Origin: Sphingobium wenxiniae
Lineage (GTDB): Bacteria; Pseudomonadota; Alphaproteobacteria; Sphingomonadales; Sphingomonadaceae
DNA: 64,000 nt
Direction: 5' to 3'
Assembly: GCF_007830065.1 (NCBI RefSeq)
Contig: NZ_VLKK01000006.1
Span: forward strand, 1 to 64,000
The notes beneath the pieces are model-generated. The model did no database searches, was not told the origin of the DNA, and was given only the letters and a program-made list of their open reading frames with translations. Below, piece after piece: positions 33,785-41,387 of the stretch; within the stretch, counting starts at the first letter, position 1, and every line of letters begins with the position of its first letter. A program made the position numbers and the translations under genes.

Positions 33785-34591
33785 TCAGGGGTCCAGCGGT
33801 TCGCGCGTCGGGCCGGCGATATGGCCGCCGTCGACGACGAGCGAAGCGCCCGTGCAATAGGACGCTTCGTCGCTCGCAAAAAACAGGACCGCGGCGGCGA
33901 CCTCGTCGGGCCGGCCCAGCCTGGGAATGGGCTGACCCTTCATTGCCTTGTCCAGCCGGGCGCGCACGGCATCGCCGCTTCCCAGCACCAGCGGCGTACC
34001 GATGAAGCCGGGATGGACCGAATTGACGCGGATGCCCATCGCGCCCGCTTCCAGCGCAAAGGAGCGGGTCAGCCCCGTCACGCCGAACTTGGCCGCCGAA
34101 TAGCTCGCCATGCCGGCAATGCCCACCAGCCCGTCCATCGAGGAGATGTTGACGATGGCGCCGCCGCCGCGCCGCGCCATCACCGGCGCGACGTGGCGGA
34201 TGCCGAGCCAGGCGCTCGTCAGGTTCAGCTCGACGACATGCCTGTGCCTGTCCTCGCTCTCGTCGATGAGCTGCCCGACACCGGCGCCGGCACCGGCATT
34301 GTTGACCAATATGTCGATGCCGCCGAATTGCTCTCCGGCCAGGCCGACGAGCCTTTCCCAGTCTGCGCCCGAGGTCGCATCGGCTTTGACGAAGAAGGCG
34401 GCGCTGCCGAGCGACGCCGCAAGGTCCGCGCCGCTGTCGCTGATATCGGCCATCACGACCCTGGCGCCTTCCGCCACGAAGCGGCGCGCGACCGCCTCGC
34501 CGATCCCGCGCGCCGCGCCGGTGACGATGGCTATCTTTCCCGCCAGGCGGTCATGGCCCCGGGCGGGCGCCTGCGCTTCCTCAATGGCCAT
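33785..34591 (-). CDS. Short-chain dehydrogenase/reductase
   Basis: A 268-residue classical SDR, first gene of the SDR-SDR-LLM(-IclR) operon. TGAARGIGEAVARRF forms the cofactor loop with VVMADISD after it (NAD preference), NNAGAG, and the catalytic NISSMDGLVGIAGMASYSAAKFG block. It ends SLVVDGGHIAG. An N-terminal extension MAIEEAQAPARGHDRLAG precedes the fold and may be unstructured. Two different SDRs next to a flavin monooxygenase would suit stepwise alcohol-to-ketone oxidation. It is divergent from the zinc alcohol dehydrogenase gene. Confidence 0.9.
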   Translation of the reverse strand: MAIEEAQAPARGHDRLAGKIAIVTGAARGIGEAVARRFVAEGARVVMADISDSGADLAASLGSAAFFVKADATSGADWERLVGLAGEQFGGIDILVNNAGAGAGVGQLIDESEDRHRHVVELNLTSAWLGIRHVAPVMARRGGGAIVNISSMDGLVGIAGMASYSAAKFGVTGLTRSFALEAGAMGIRVNSVHPGFIGTPLVLGSGDAVRARLDKAMKGQPIPRLGRPDEVAAAVLFFASDEASYCTGASLVVDGGHIAGPTREPLDP

Positions 34592-35097
34592 TGGAACCTG
34601 TCTCCTCTTGCGGATCGCGGCATCGAAACCCGTGTCGAGGACGGGCGCTGGCGCGCAGCCATGGAAAGTGCCGATCGAAGGAATACCGGAACGGCAGTCT
34701 GCCGGGTTTTGACGCGCACGATCGGCGGCCCGTTGCGATCCTTCTCCTGATCCTGTGCTATGCTATCTGGGCGAAGCGGTCCTCGCATGTCGAAAAAGCA
34801 GTGTAGTCCTGCCACGGCCCCATGGCGAGCGGGAGGACGCCGCGAGCGGCATTATATCCGCCTGCTGATTGCCCTTCAGAAACACGGAAAATGAAGCTGC
34901 GGCAATCGGGCGCCCGCTCGTCCGGCCGGATGCAAGTTCACACTCTTGATGGTGGGCAGCCATGGCTGGACTGACGGTCCGCAGCGGATAAAGCCTCACC
35001 ATCGTTGCGGCGCGCGGATGGCGACCGTGATCCTACCCATCGACGGCGGCTTATCCGGCACTCCGGTCCGTCAGGCATTTGAGAGGAAGGACGACTA
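34592..35097. other. 506-bp divergent intergenic region, no gene recognised
   Basis: This gap lies between the SDR gene (-) and the zinc alcohol dehydrogenase gene (+). No coding frame with a family-like product or ribosome binding site was found. It ends in GAGAGGAAGGACGACT, a good ribosome binding site for the alcohol dehydrogenase. It must hold both promoters; a CTATGCTAT segment near 34755 is a possible -10 but is not paired with a clear -35. Confidence 0.55.
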
Positions 35098-36123
35098 ATG
35101 CGCGCAGCGGTATTTCACCTGGACAGTCGCAAGCTGGCGCTGGAAACCGTGCCCGATCCGACGCCGGAGGCGGGGCAGGTCGTCATCAAGGTGCATCGGT
35201 GCGGCATTTGCGGCAGCGACCTGCATCTGGCGGAAGGGCATAGTATCTCCTTTCAGGATGGCGCGATCCCCGGGCATGAAGTGTCGGGAGAGGTCGTCGC
35301 CGTCGGGCCGGGCGTCACCCGCGTCGCGATCGGCGATCGGGTGGCGGTGCTGCCCTATCTGAGCTGCGGGACGTGCCTGGCCTGCCGGGATGGCGACCCC
35401 GCCGGATGCCGGAATGCGCGCATGTTCGGCTCCCGCTCACTGGGCGGAGGCTATGCCGAATATCTGCTGACCAACGCCATCTGGTGCGTCAAGCTTCCCA
35501 AGTCGCTGAGCTTCGAGGATGGCGCCCTGGTCGAGCCGCTGGCCGTGTCTCTGCGCGCGGCGCGGGCATCCGGCATCAAGGCCGGCGACAAGGTGCTGGT
35601 GATGGGGGCGGGTGCGATCGGTCTGGCCGCAGCCTATTGGGCGCGCAAATGCGGGGCGGGCAAGGTCGCCATCTCCGCCACATCCACCCGGCGCGAGAAT
35701 ATGGCGCGGGCCATGGGGGCCGATGCCTTCATCACGCCCGAGGAAGACCGCACGCTGGCGGAACAGGCGGACGATGCGCTGGGCGGCGCGGCGGACATCG
35801 TGTTCGAATGCGCGGGCGTGCCGGGGTCGCTGGACGAGGCGGTGTCGGCGGTGAAGCGCCGGGGCATGGTGGCCGCGCCCGGCTTTTGCTGGACGCCCGA
35901 TACCTTCACGCCGATGCGGGCGATGTTGAAGGACGTGACGATCCGCTTCACCAACATCTACGACACCCGCGAGTTCGAGATCGCGGTGGAAGCGCTCGAC
36001 AACGGCCATGTCGAACCGCGCGCGATGATCACCAATGTCGTGGATCTGGACGCAACCCCCGAAGCGTTCGAGGAACTGCGCGGCCGCAACACCCAGTGCA
36101 AGGTGATGATCCGGCCCTGGTGA
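35098..36123 (+). CDS. Zinc-dependent medium-chain alcohol dehydrogenase
   Basis: A 341-residue MDR alcohol dehydrogenase. Catalytic zinc residues are C38 (CGICGSD) and H60-E61 (PGHE), and the structural zinc is bound by C90, C93, C96 and C104 (CGTCLAC...GC), all present. The Rossmann loop reads VLVMGAGAIGLAAAYW. It oxidises a secondary alcohol or polyol with NAD+. It resembles threonine/sorbitol dehydrogenase-type enzymes in length and layout. It stands alone on the plus strand between two minus-strand operons, with a long inverted repeat (36158-36203) after it. Substrate unknown. Confidence 0.93.
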   Translation: MRAAVFHLDSRKLALETVPDPTPEAGQVVIKVHRCGICGSDLHLAEGHSISFQDGAIPGHEVSGEVVAVGPGVTRVAIGDRVAVLPYLSCGTCLACRDGDPAGCRNARMFGSRSLGGGYAEYLLTNAIWCVKLPKSLSFEDGALVEPLAVSLRAARASGIKAGDKVLVMGAGAIGLAAAYWARKCGAGKVAISATSTRRENMARAMGADAFITPEEDRTLAEQADDALGGAADIVFECAGVPGSLDEAVSAVKRRGMVAAPGFCWTPDTFTPMRAMLKDVTIRFTNIYDTREFEIAVEALDNGHVEPRAMITNVVDLDATPEAFEELRGRNTQCKVMIRPW

Positions 36124-36157
36124 AGTTTCGCGGCATCGCCCGGCCGCGGTCCGCCGG

Positions 36158-36203
36158 CGCATAACGGCTCCGCCGGGCCGCTGCCCGATCGCGCCGTTAT
36201 GCG
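36158..36203. terminator. Long inverted repeat between convergent ADH and BVMO genes
   Basis: CGCATAACGGC (36158-36168) and GCCGTTATGCG (36193-36203) are perfect 11-bp inverted arms separated by 24 bp of GC-rich sequence that can fold further. It lies in the 101-bp gap between convergent genes and is the likely bidirectional terminator, although no T-tract follows. Confidence 0.6.
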
Positions 36204-36224
36204 GCTGCGCCGGCGGCGGCGGCT

Positions 36225-38195
36225 TCAGGAAAGGACGAGGTCGCCGCCGAAATAGGGTTTCAGACCGGCATCGGTCGTCCCGGGCGGCGGACCGGCGGGA
36301 TCGCGCAGCCAGTGCCACATGCGCCTGTAGTCGATCGGTCCGTTCACGCAGGACCGCCCGTGCTCGCTCTTGTAATAGTTGAACACGCGCGGATCCATGT
36401 AGATCATCTGGCTCTCCTCGCGGTCGAGTTCGTCGTTGAATCGCCAATAGGCGTCGGTCGTGACGTCCACCGTGCGCTTCTCTCCCTCGATAAGGCCGGC
36501 GATGCATTGCAGGGCGAAGCGTATCTCGATTTCCAGAAGGTCGATGATCTGCAATCCGCCGAAATTGTTGGTGTTCGGACCATAGGCCATGAAGAAATTC
36601 GGAAATCCCGGCAGCATCGATCCGATATAGGCACGGGGACCGTCCTTGGCCCACAAATCCTCGATCCGCGCGCCGTCGCGGCCCCGTATTTCCATCGGCC
36701 ACAGGAAGTCGTTCGCCCTGAAGCCGGTCGCATAGGCGATGATGTCGAGCGGATATTCGATCCCTCCCGCCTCGATGCCCGCCGGGGTGATCCGGGCAAT
36801 CGGATCGGTGACGAGGGACACATTGTCGCGCTTGAGCGCAGCGTAGATGTTGTCGTCCGGATCGATCCTGATCGGGCGGGACGACATGGGCGGCGCCACA
36901 GGGGTCATCTTCTCGATGAGATCGGGCCGTCCCGCGAGTTGCTGGCGAAGAAAGGCAAGGCAATCTTCGCGCATCGCCTTGTTCACGGCGCTTCGTGCGT
37001 GAGGGTCCTCGAAGGCCGGATCGATGCGCTGCGTCGATCCGGAGTTGTCCGGTCCATAGGTAAGCGCGAGGCGAAAGCGCGCGAAATTGACATAATAGGG
37101 AAAGTTCCGGTCGAGCCAGAGCATCTGGTCCGGCAAGGGGCTGACATAGGAGGGCGTGGCGTAGCACCAGCTCGGGGTGCGCTGAAACAGATAGGTATGC
37201 GCCGCCGTCTTGGCGATGACGGGCGTCGTCTGATAGCCCGAAGCCCCCGATCCGATGACGGCCACCCTCTTTCCGGCCACGTCCAGGCCGTCGGGCCAGC
37301 GGGCGGTGTGGCAGGCAGTGCCCTGGAACGTCTCCATGCCGGGAATGTCGGGCATGGTCGGGCGCGAGAGGAAGCCCACGCAACTGATGACCGCGTTCAC
37401 TTTCCAGGATTGCGGACCCGAAGGCCCGTCCGCCTTGATCTCCCACATCTGGGTGCCTTCGTCCCAGATCAGGGATTTCACTTCCGTGTTGAAGACGATG
37501 TCGTCACGGACCGCGAAACGTTCCGACACCCACTGCATGTAGCGAAGGTTTTCGTCCCGCGGGCAGAAGGCATAGGGATAGGGAAATTCGAGACCGAACA
37601 GGTGCAGATAGCCGCGGCTGGGGGAATCGACGCGCGCGCCGGGATACTGGTTTTCATACCAGGTGCCCCCGACCTCAGGGTTCTTTTCGATCACCACATA
37701 GGGAATGCCGGCTTTCTTCAGATGAACAGCGGCGTTCAATCCCGACAGCCCGCTTCCGATCACGCCGACCTTGAAGGAGGCAAGCTGTTCCGGCGTGGGA
37801 TTGCCCTTGAACTTGAGGCCGCGCGCCATGGGATCGATACCGGTTTCCTCCGTCCACATCTCGCGTTCGGATTCCGGGATTTCGGCCCCGGCGATCAGGG
37901 CGAGGCTGCGCGGCAGCCGCTCGGCCGGTCCCGGGCCTACTTCGACACGCCCCTGGTCGCGATAGCTCTTGAGCAAGGCCACGGCCTTCCGCTGCACCAG
38001 CGCGACATCGGACGGGTCCGCTATGCGATCGACATGCGAATAGCCAAACGACTCGCGGATCAGCTTCATCGCGGACAATTCCTCGTCCCCGGTGAGCTGG
38101 TAGAGCAAGCCCAGAAGGATCAGCGGATCGGCGCAGCCCACACAATCTTCGATGACGGCGTCGGTCGCACTGGCCAACTCACTGCTTATCAACAT
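36225..38195 (-). CDS. Flavin-containing Baeyer-Villiger monooxygenase with N-terminal extension
   Basis: A 656-residue type I BVMO. FAD-binding GSGLSG is at 147-152, followed by GGTWYENQYPGARVD (176-190). The BVMO fingerprint FxGxxxHTxxWP is at 290-301 (F290, H296, W300), and the second, NADPH-binding GSGASG at 315-320. About 140 residues precede the first Rossmann fold. Such an extension is known in 4-hydroxyacetophenone monooxygenase (HAPMO) and related enzymes, where it supports dimerisation. It inserts oxygen beside a ketone to give an ester or lactone using NADPH and O2. The start MLISSELASATD follows AAGGACGATGATTT. An iclR gene lies upstream, with an operator-like module in the gap. 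Confidence 0.93.
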   Translation of the reverse strand: MLISSELASATDAVIEDCVGCADPLILLGLLYQLTGDEELSAMKLIRESFGYSHVDRIADPSDVALVQRKAVALLKSYRDQGRVEVGPGPAERLPRSLALIAGAEIPESEREMWTEETGIDPMARGLKFKGNPTPEQLASFKVGVIGSGLSGLNAAVHLKKAGIPYVVIEKNPEVGGTWYENQYPGARVDSPSRGYLHLFGLEFPYPYAFCPRDENLRYMQWVSERFAVRDDIVFNTEVKSLIWDEGTQMWEIKADGPSGPQSWKVNAVISCVGFLSRPTMPDIPGMETFQGTACHTARWPDGLDVAGKRVAVIGSGASGYQTTPVIAKTAAHTYLFQRTPSWCYATPSYVSPLPDQMLWLDRNFPYYVNFARFRLALTYGPDNSGSTQRIDPAFEDPHARSAVNKAMREDCLAFLRQQLAGRPDLIEKMTPVAPPMSSRPIRIDPDDNIYAALKRDNVSLVTDPIARITPAGIEAGGIEYPLDIIAYATGFRANDFLWPMEIRGRDGARIEDLWAKDGPRAYIGSMLPGFPNFFMAYGPNTNNFGGLQIIDLLEIEIRFALQCIAGLIEGEKRTVDVTTDAYWRFNDELDREESQMIYMDPRVFNYYKSEHGRSCVNGPIDYRRMWHWLRDPAGPPPGTTDAGLKPYFGGDLVLS

Positions 38196-38750
38196 AAATC
38201 ATCGTCCTTTTGTAGCACGCATGCTCGTAAAATGGCGGGACTTCTCCACGGCCATGGCATCCGATCAGGCAGGTTCAGTATGGATGGAACTAACGGCGCC
38301 GTCCGGTCACGACTGGTTCGTGGAGCAGCGCGCCCTCATAGGATTGACGGGCGGCGGCAGCGCTGCATCGGGACGCTTCACCGAACCATTCGCAGACGTC
38401 CGATGGAGCATCGATAATCCGACTTGCCTATCCGCACCTGTCCCCGTCCTATTCCCGAGCGTCGGCGGCCTGATCGTCTCAAGCCCCGCACTGAACTCGC
38501 TTGAACATGCACAAGGATTTCAAGCAGCTGCGTGACCAAGTCAACAGCACGGGCCGAGTCGAGCCGCAAATACAAGACGGCAGATTTTTTTCTGTATTGA
38601 CGGAAATTTACCCGGATCAGCGCATCATTATTCGATCTGCGGGCCAGCCCCGGCGCAATATCGGCTGTCATGGCCGGATTCGATCTGGACCGCGCCGATT
38701 CACCGCGGTCAAACGGCCGCGCGCCGGTTTCCGGCGAGGGGTCGGTCGGG
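38196..38750. other. 555-bp intergenic region upstream of the BVMO gene
   Basis: No convincing gene was found here; the open frames across it have no family-like product. It carries the operator-like module at 38567-38607 (see separate entry), about 370 bp upstream of the BVMO start, near the iclR end. The intervening sequence could be a long 5' leader or hold further regulatory sites. Its GC content is mixed, with an AT-rich core around 38580-38610. Confidence 0.55.
38567..38607 (-). promoter_or_regulatory. Operator-like module, copy 1 (shared with 61527-61567)
   Basis: Plus strand: CAAATAC (38567-38573), 14 bp, then the inverted repeat TTTTCT-GTATTGAC-GGAAAT (38588-38607). The same arrangement with identical spacing is at 61527-61567: 27 of 41 bases are identical overall and 16 of 20 in the inverted repeat. 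Both lie just 3' of an iclR gene and upstream of a catabolic gene on the minus strand. On that strand the CAAATAC reads GTATTTG and could be a -10-like element placed after the operator. It probably binds a shared regulator of IclR type. Confidence 0.6.
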
Positions 38751-39599
38751 TCAGTCTTCGTCGCTATCGATATCCGCGCGCAGCAGGAATGCGGAGACGC
38801 GGTTGCACGCGTCGACCAGCGACCGCGCCGTCTGCTTGATCTGCGCGCCGGTGACGTCATGCCGGAGCGCGGACAGCGTGATGACGAAGGCCACGCCCTT
38901 CTTGTCCATCACCGGCGCCATCATGAAGGACAGGGTATAGCTCCGGTCGTCATCCAGATCGCGGACGAACAGATTGGTGTGCTCGCGCCGCTCCTCGAGC
39001 GGCGCATGGGCCAGCTCGTTCGACCAGCTGTCCTGCCGGACGGCGAAGAAATAGCCGCGTTCGCGCGCCGCCCGCATCGCGTCGAGCGCGCGCGCCCGCT
39101 CTTCCGAAGCCGGATCGATTTCGACCCGGTTGATCCAGTCCAGGATCGTCGCGTCGCTTTCCCATGCCAGCGACAGCCCGCCCCATAACGTCATCATGTT
39201 GATCCGCTGGCCGATCGGCGGGAGCCAGCCAAGATGGGACATGCCGCCCGCCCGGTCGCGCAGCACGATTTCCTCCTTCTCCCGGAACAGCGCCGTGCAG
39301 ATGGCGTCATATTCGTCCGCGAGGCTCCGCATTTCCTCGCGCGCGATTTCGAGAGGAGAATAATATGCCCGCGCGGTCCGGCCTGCCGCGACCAGCGCCG
39401 GGCCGATGACATAGCTCTTGTCGGGCTTGCGGTAGAGATAGCCGGTGTCGACCAGCGTCGCCAGCAGGGCATGGCAGGTCGCGCGGCTCAGGCGCAGCGA
39501 CCTGACCAGATCGGTCAGGGTAAAGGCCTGTGTCGGATGCTCCACGAAGAAATTGAGCACCGCGATCGTGCGGGCAGCGGCGGGGGACGGTCTGGACAT
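38751..39599 (-). CDS. IclR family transcriptional regulator
   Basis: A 282-residue IclR regulator. The winged HTH is AARTIAVLNFFVEHPTQAFTLTDLVRSLRLSRATCHALLATLVDTGYLYR. The effector domain contains EEIVLRDRAGGMSHLGWLPPIGQRINMMTLWGGLSLAW. The C-terminal tail is Asp/Glu-rich (LRADIDSDED). It differs from the other two IclRs in the window. It lies in the minus-strand group APH kinase - 106-residue barrel protein - IclR, upstream of the BVMO gene, and probably senses a metabolite of the BVMO pathway. Confidence 0.9.
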   Translation of the reverse strand: MSRPSPAAARTIAVLNFFVEHPTQAFTLTDLVRSLRLSRATCHALLATLVDTGYLYRKPDKSYVIGPALVAAGRTARAYYSPLEIAREEMRSLADEYDAICTALFREKEEIVLRDRAGGMSHLGWLPPIGQRINMMTLWGGLSLAWESDATILDWINRVEIDPASEERARALDAMRAARERGYFFAVRQDSWSNELAHAPLEERREHTNLFVRDLDDDRSYTLSFMMAPVMDKKGVAFVITLSALRHDVTGAQIKQTARSLVDACNRVSAFLLRADIDSDED

Positions 39600-39680
39600 G
39601 ATCGCTTTTCGCTATTTCGAACCGTCTTCCTTAACCGCCCGGCCGAACACGACAAGCTGAATCCTTTGCCTGCGGCGCGC

Positions 39681-40001
39681 TCATGCCGTGAATATGCGAA
39701 TTTCGCTGCCGATCAGATTGGCCGATGCCGAGGCGTCCATTGCGGGGGTCAGCGGACCCAGCGCTCCCTGCAACGCGCCCAGAGCGCCGGGCAGATCGTC
39801 CGTCTCGATCTCGTAGAGTGACATGTTCGACCAACCGCCGCCGCCCTGCACATTGGTGTTGACGATGCGAAAGCGGCGGGCGGAGACGAAGCCCGGAACG
39901 GACAGGATTTCCGGGATGTGCACCTCGTCATACCAGCGCTCGAACTCGGCTTCCTCGCCGGGTTTCGCGCCATTCAGCGCCATTAATATGTGCTTCGCCA
40001 T
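39681..40001 (-). CDS. Dimeric alpha+beta barrel (EthD-like/DUF4286-type) protein
   Basis: A 106-residue protein starting MAKHILMALNGAKPGEEAEFERWYDEVHIPEILSVPGFVSARRF, the pattern of small dimeric ferredoxin-like-fold proteins (EthD, DUF4286). These fold as beta-alpha-beta repeats and often have a conserved W-Y-x-x-x-H-I-P loop, as here. Members include EthD, needed in ether degradation, and other stress or pathway proteins of unknown catalysis. It lies 35 bp downstream of the APH kinase gene and 81 bp upstream of the iclR gene on the same strand, so they probably share a transcript. Confidence 0.75.
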   Translation of the reverse strand: MAKHILMALNGAKPGEEAEFERWYDEVHIPEILSVPGFVSARRFRIVNTNVQGGGGWSNMSLYEIETDDLPGALGALQGALGPLTPAMDASASANLIGSEIRIFTA

Positions 40002-40036
40002 CTTTTCCTCCCGAACTTCATTATCCTGGTGCAGCG

Positions 40037-41107
40037 TCAGACGCCCAGGCGCCCGAAGCTGTCATGATCGGCGACCGCCGTGCCCAGCCGCCGGTTGAAT
40101 TCCATGATGACCGGCGGATCGACCCGGATCGTGATCGCCCACAAGAACATGCCGTAGGCAAGCGACTCGCGATACCGGTCCCAGGCCTCGTCCCAGGCCG
40201 GCGGAGTGACGCCATGCGCGGCGAGCCGGTCCAGATAGAGGCGCAGCAAATCCTGCTCATGGGTGCGGCGATCCTCGACGGTCAGCGCCGCCGCGACATG
40301 ATAGGCGACGTCGAGCGACCAGTGGCCCCGCTGGAGCAGTTGCCAGTCGACGATGCCGCAGCCATCCGCATTCTCGAACATATTGCCGGCATGTGCATCG
40401 CCATGGATCAGGCAATGCGGCAGGGCGGTGTCGCGATCGGCGATCCTGCCGAGCGCCGCATAGATGCGCGCGCCGTCCCGGATCGCATCGGGCAGCGGCG
40501 CGCCCCGTTCGCCCCGCATCAGTTCGGTGACGCGCGCGGCGGGCACGACCTGATATCGGGTGAGTTCCCTCGCTTTGGACCGCACCCACGGCCATTTCGC
40601 CAGCACGGCGTCACCCCAGCTTGCGGCATGCAGCCGGGCGAGCTGGTCGAGGCTGCTCTCCGCCTGCCGCGCCGAATAGGGTTCCAGCGCGGTCAGGAAG
40701 CGCGCGCCGGCGGTGATGAGATCCTTCATGAGCAGCACCCCCGCGCCCCTCGCTTCGTCGCTGCCGGCATGAACGCATTCGGCCAGGCGCATCGAGAGCG
40801 TTGGCGCGCAATCGCGGTAGAAGGCGGATTCCGTGAGCTGCACGCCGGACTTGAGATAGCCGATGCCCGGATCGCCGAAGAAGCCCTTCAGGCAATAGGC
40901 GCTGTGAAGGCCCGGCGGCGCCGAAGGGCCGAATTCCAGTTCCATGCGCACCTTGGTGCAGGACGGGCCGAACTGATCGACGATATGCACGGCGCGCACA
41001 TCCATGGGATCGCCGGCGCCGCCCAGCGCCCGCCCCAGCCATGCCGCACTGAGAACGGTATCCAGCAGCAGCGGCGCCGGATTGAACGTCTCGGCCCTAT
41101 CAGCCAT
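40037..41107 (-). CDS. APH-fold phosphotransferase family protein
   Basis: A 356-residue protein kinase-like phosphotransferase of the aminoglycoside/choline/EcKL superfamily. It has the catalytic loop LPHCLIHGDAHAGNMFENADG (HGDxxxxN) followed by the metal-binding GIVDWQLLQRG. The N-terminal lobe begins MADRAETFNPAPLLLDTVLSA. It resembles ACAD10/11-type and EcKL-type kinases rather than antibiotic-resistance enzymes. Kinases of this superfamily can phosphorylate hydroxyacyl-CoA during hydroxyacid breakdown. It heads the minus-strand group with the 106-residue protein and IclR. The start follows AAGGAGGCGGA, a strong site. Confidence 0.85.
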   Translation of the reverse strand: MADRAETFNPAPLLLDTVLSAAWLGRALGGAGDPMDVRAVHIVDQFGPSCTKVRMELEFGPSAPPGLHSAYCLKGFFGDPGIGYLKSGVQLTESAFYRDCAPTLSMRLAECVHAGSDEARGAGVLLMKDLITAGARFLTALEPYSARQAESSLDQLARLHAASWGDAVLAKWPWVRSKARELTRYQVVPAARVTELMRGERGAPLPDAIRDGARIYAALGRIADRDTALPHCLIHGDAHAGNMFENADGCGIVDWQLLQRGHWSLDVAYHVAAALTVEDRRTHEQDLLRLYLDRLAAHGVTPPAWDEAWDRYRESLAYGMFLWAITIRVDPPVIMEFNRRLGTAVADHDSFGRLGV

Positions 41108-41202
41108 TCCGCCTCCTTCATTCGGGCGCCCGTGATCGGCAGCCTCACTTCCCGATCGCGACGGCCGGCGCATTTTCCCGGAGTCCGGCACCGGTCCGAT
41201 TT

Positions 41203-41227
41203 ATTCGATAATTCGAATTGCAATTCG
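41203..41227. promoter_or_regulatory. Overlapping palindromes in the APH/MFS divergent region
   Basis: ATTCGA-TAAT-TCGAAT (41203-41218) overlaps a perfect 14-bp palindrome CGAATTGCAATTCG (41214-41227). Nested palindromes in the 280-bp gap between divergent APH kinase and MFS genes strongly suggest a regulator-binding site. The regulator is not known. Confidence 0.55.
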
Positions 41228-41300
41228 CCACAAGGCACATATCCTGTCCGAATTGATCTAGTCGGCTATCTTTGCATCTGTCCGGGCCACCCATCTCCTA

Positions 41301-41315
41301 TCTGATAAGATCAGA
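41301..41315. promoter_or_regulatory. Perfect inverted repeat upstream of the MFS gene
   Basis: TCTGAT - AAG - ATCAGA is a perfect 6-bp inverted repeat, followed by another ATCAG copy. It lies about 75 bp upstream of the MFS start and resembles a GntR-type operator in form only. Confidence 0.45.
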
Positions 41316-41387
41316 TCAGGCATGGCGTGTTGGGTCCCCCTACAAGAGACGGCAGGCAAAGCTGCAAAAAAACGGAGTGGAACGGGG

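Noticed and set aside
36312..38417. Long open frame (about 701 codons) opposite the BVMO
   Set aside because: Product is Arg/His/Asp-rich with no domain; the minus-strand frame has the BVMO fingerprint and Rossmann motifs.
38152..38535. Possible 127-codon gene upstream of the BVMO
   Set aside because: No ribosome binding site or recognisable product; overlaps the BVMO 5' end and has no homology pattern that I know.
40037..41107. Antibiotic (aminoglycoside) resistance kinase
   Set aside because: It shares the APH fold and HGDxxxxN loop, but lies in a catabolic group and resembles ACAD10/EcKL-type kinases; there is no other resistance gene nearby.
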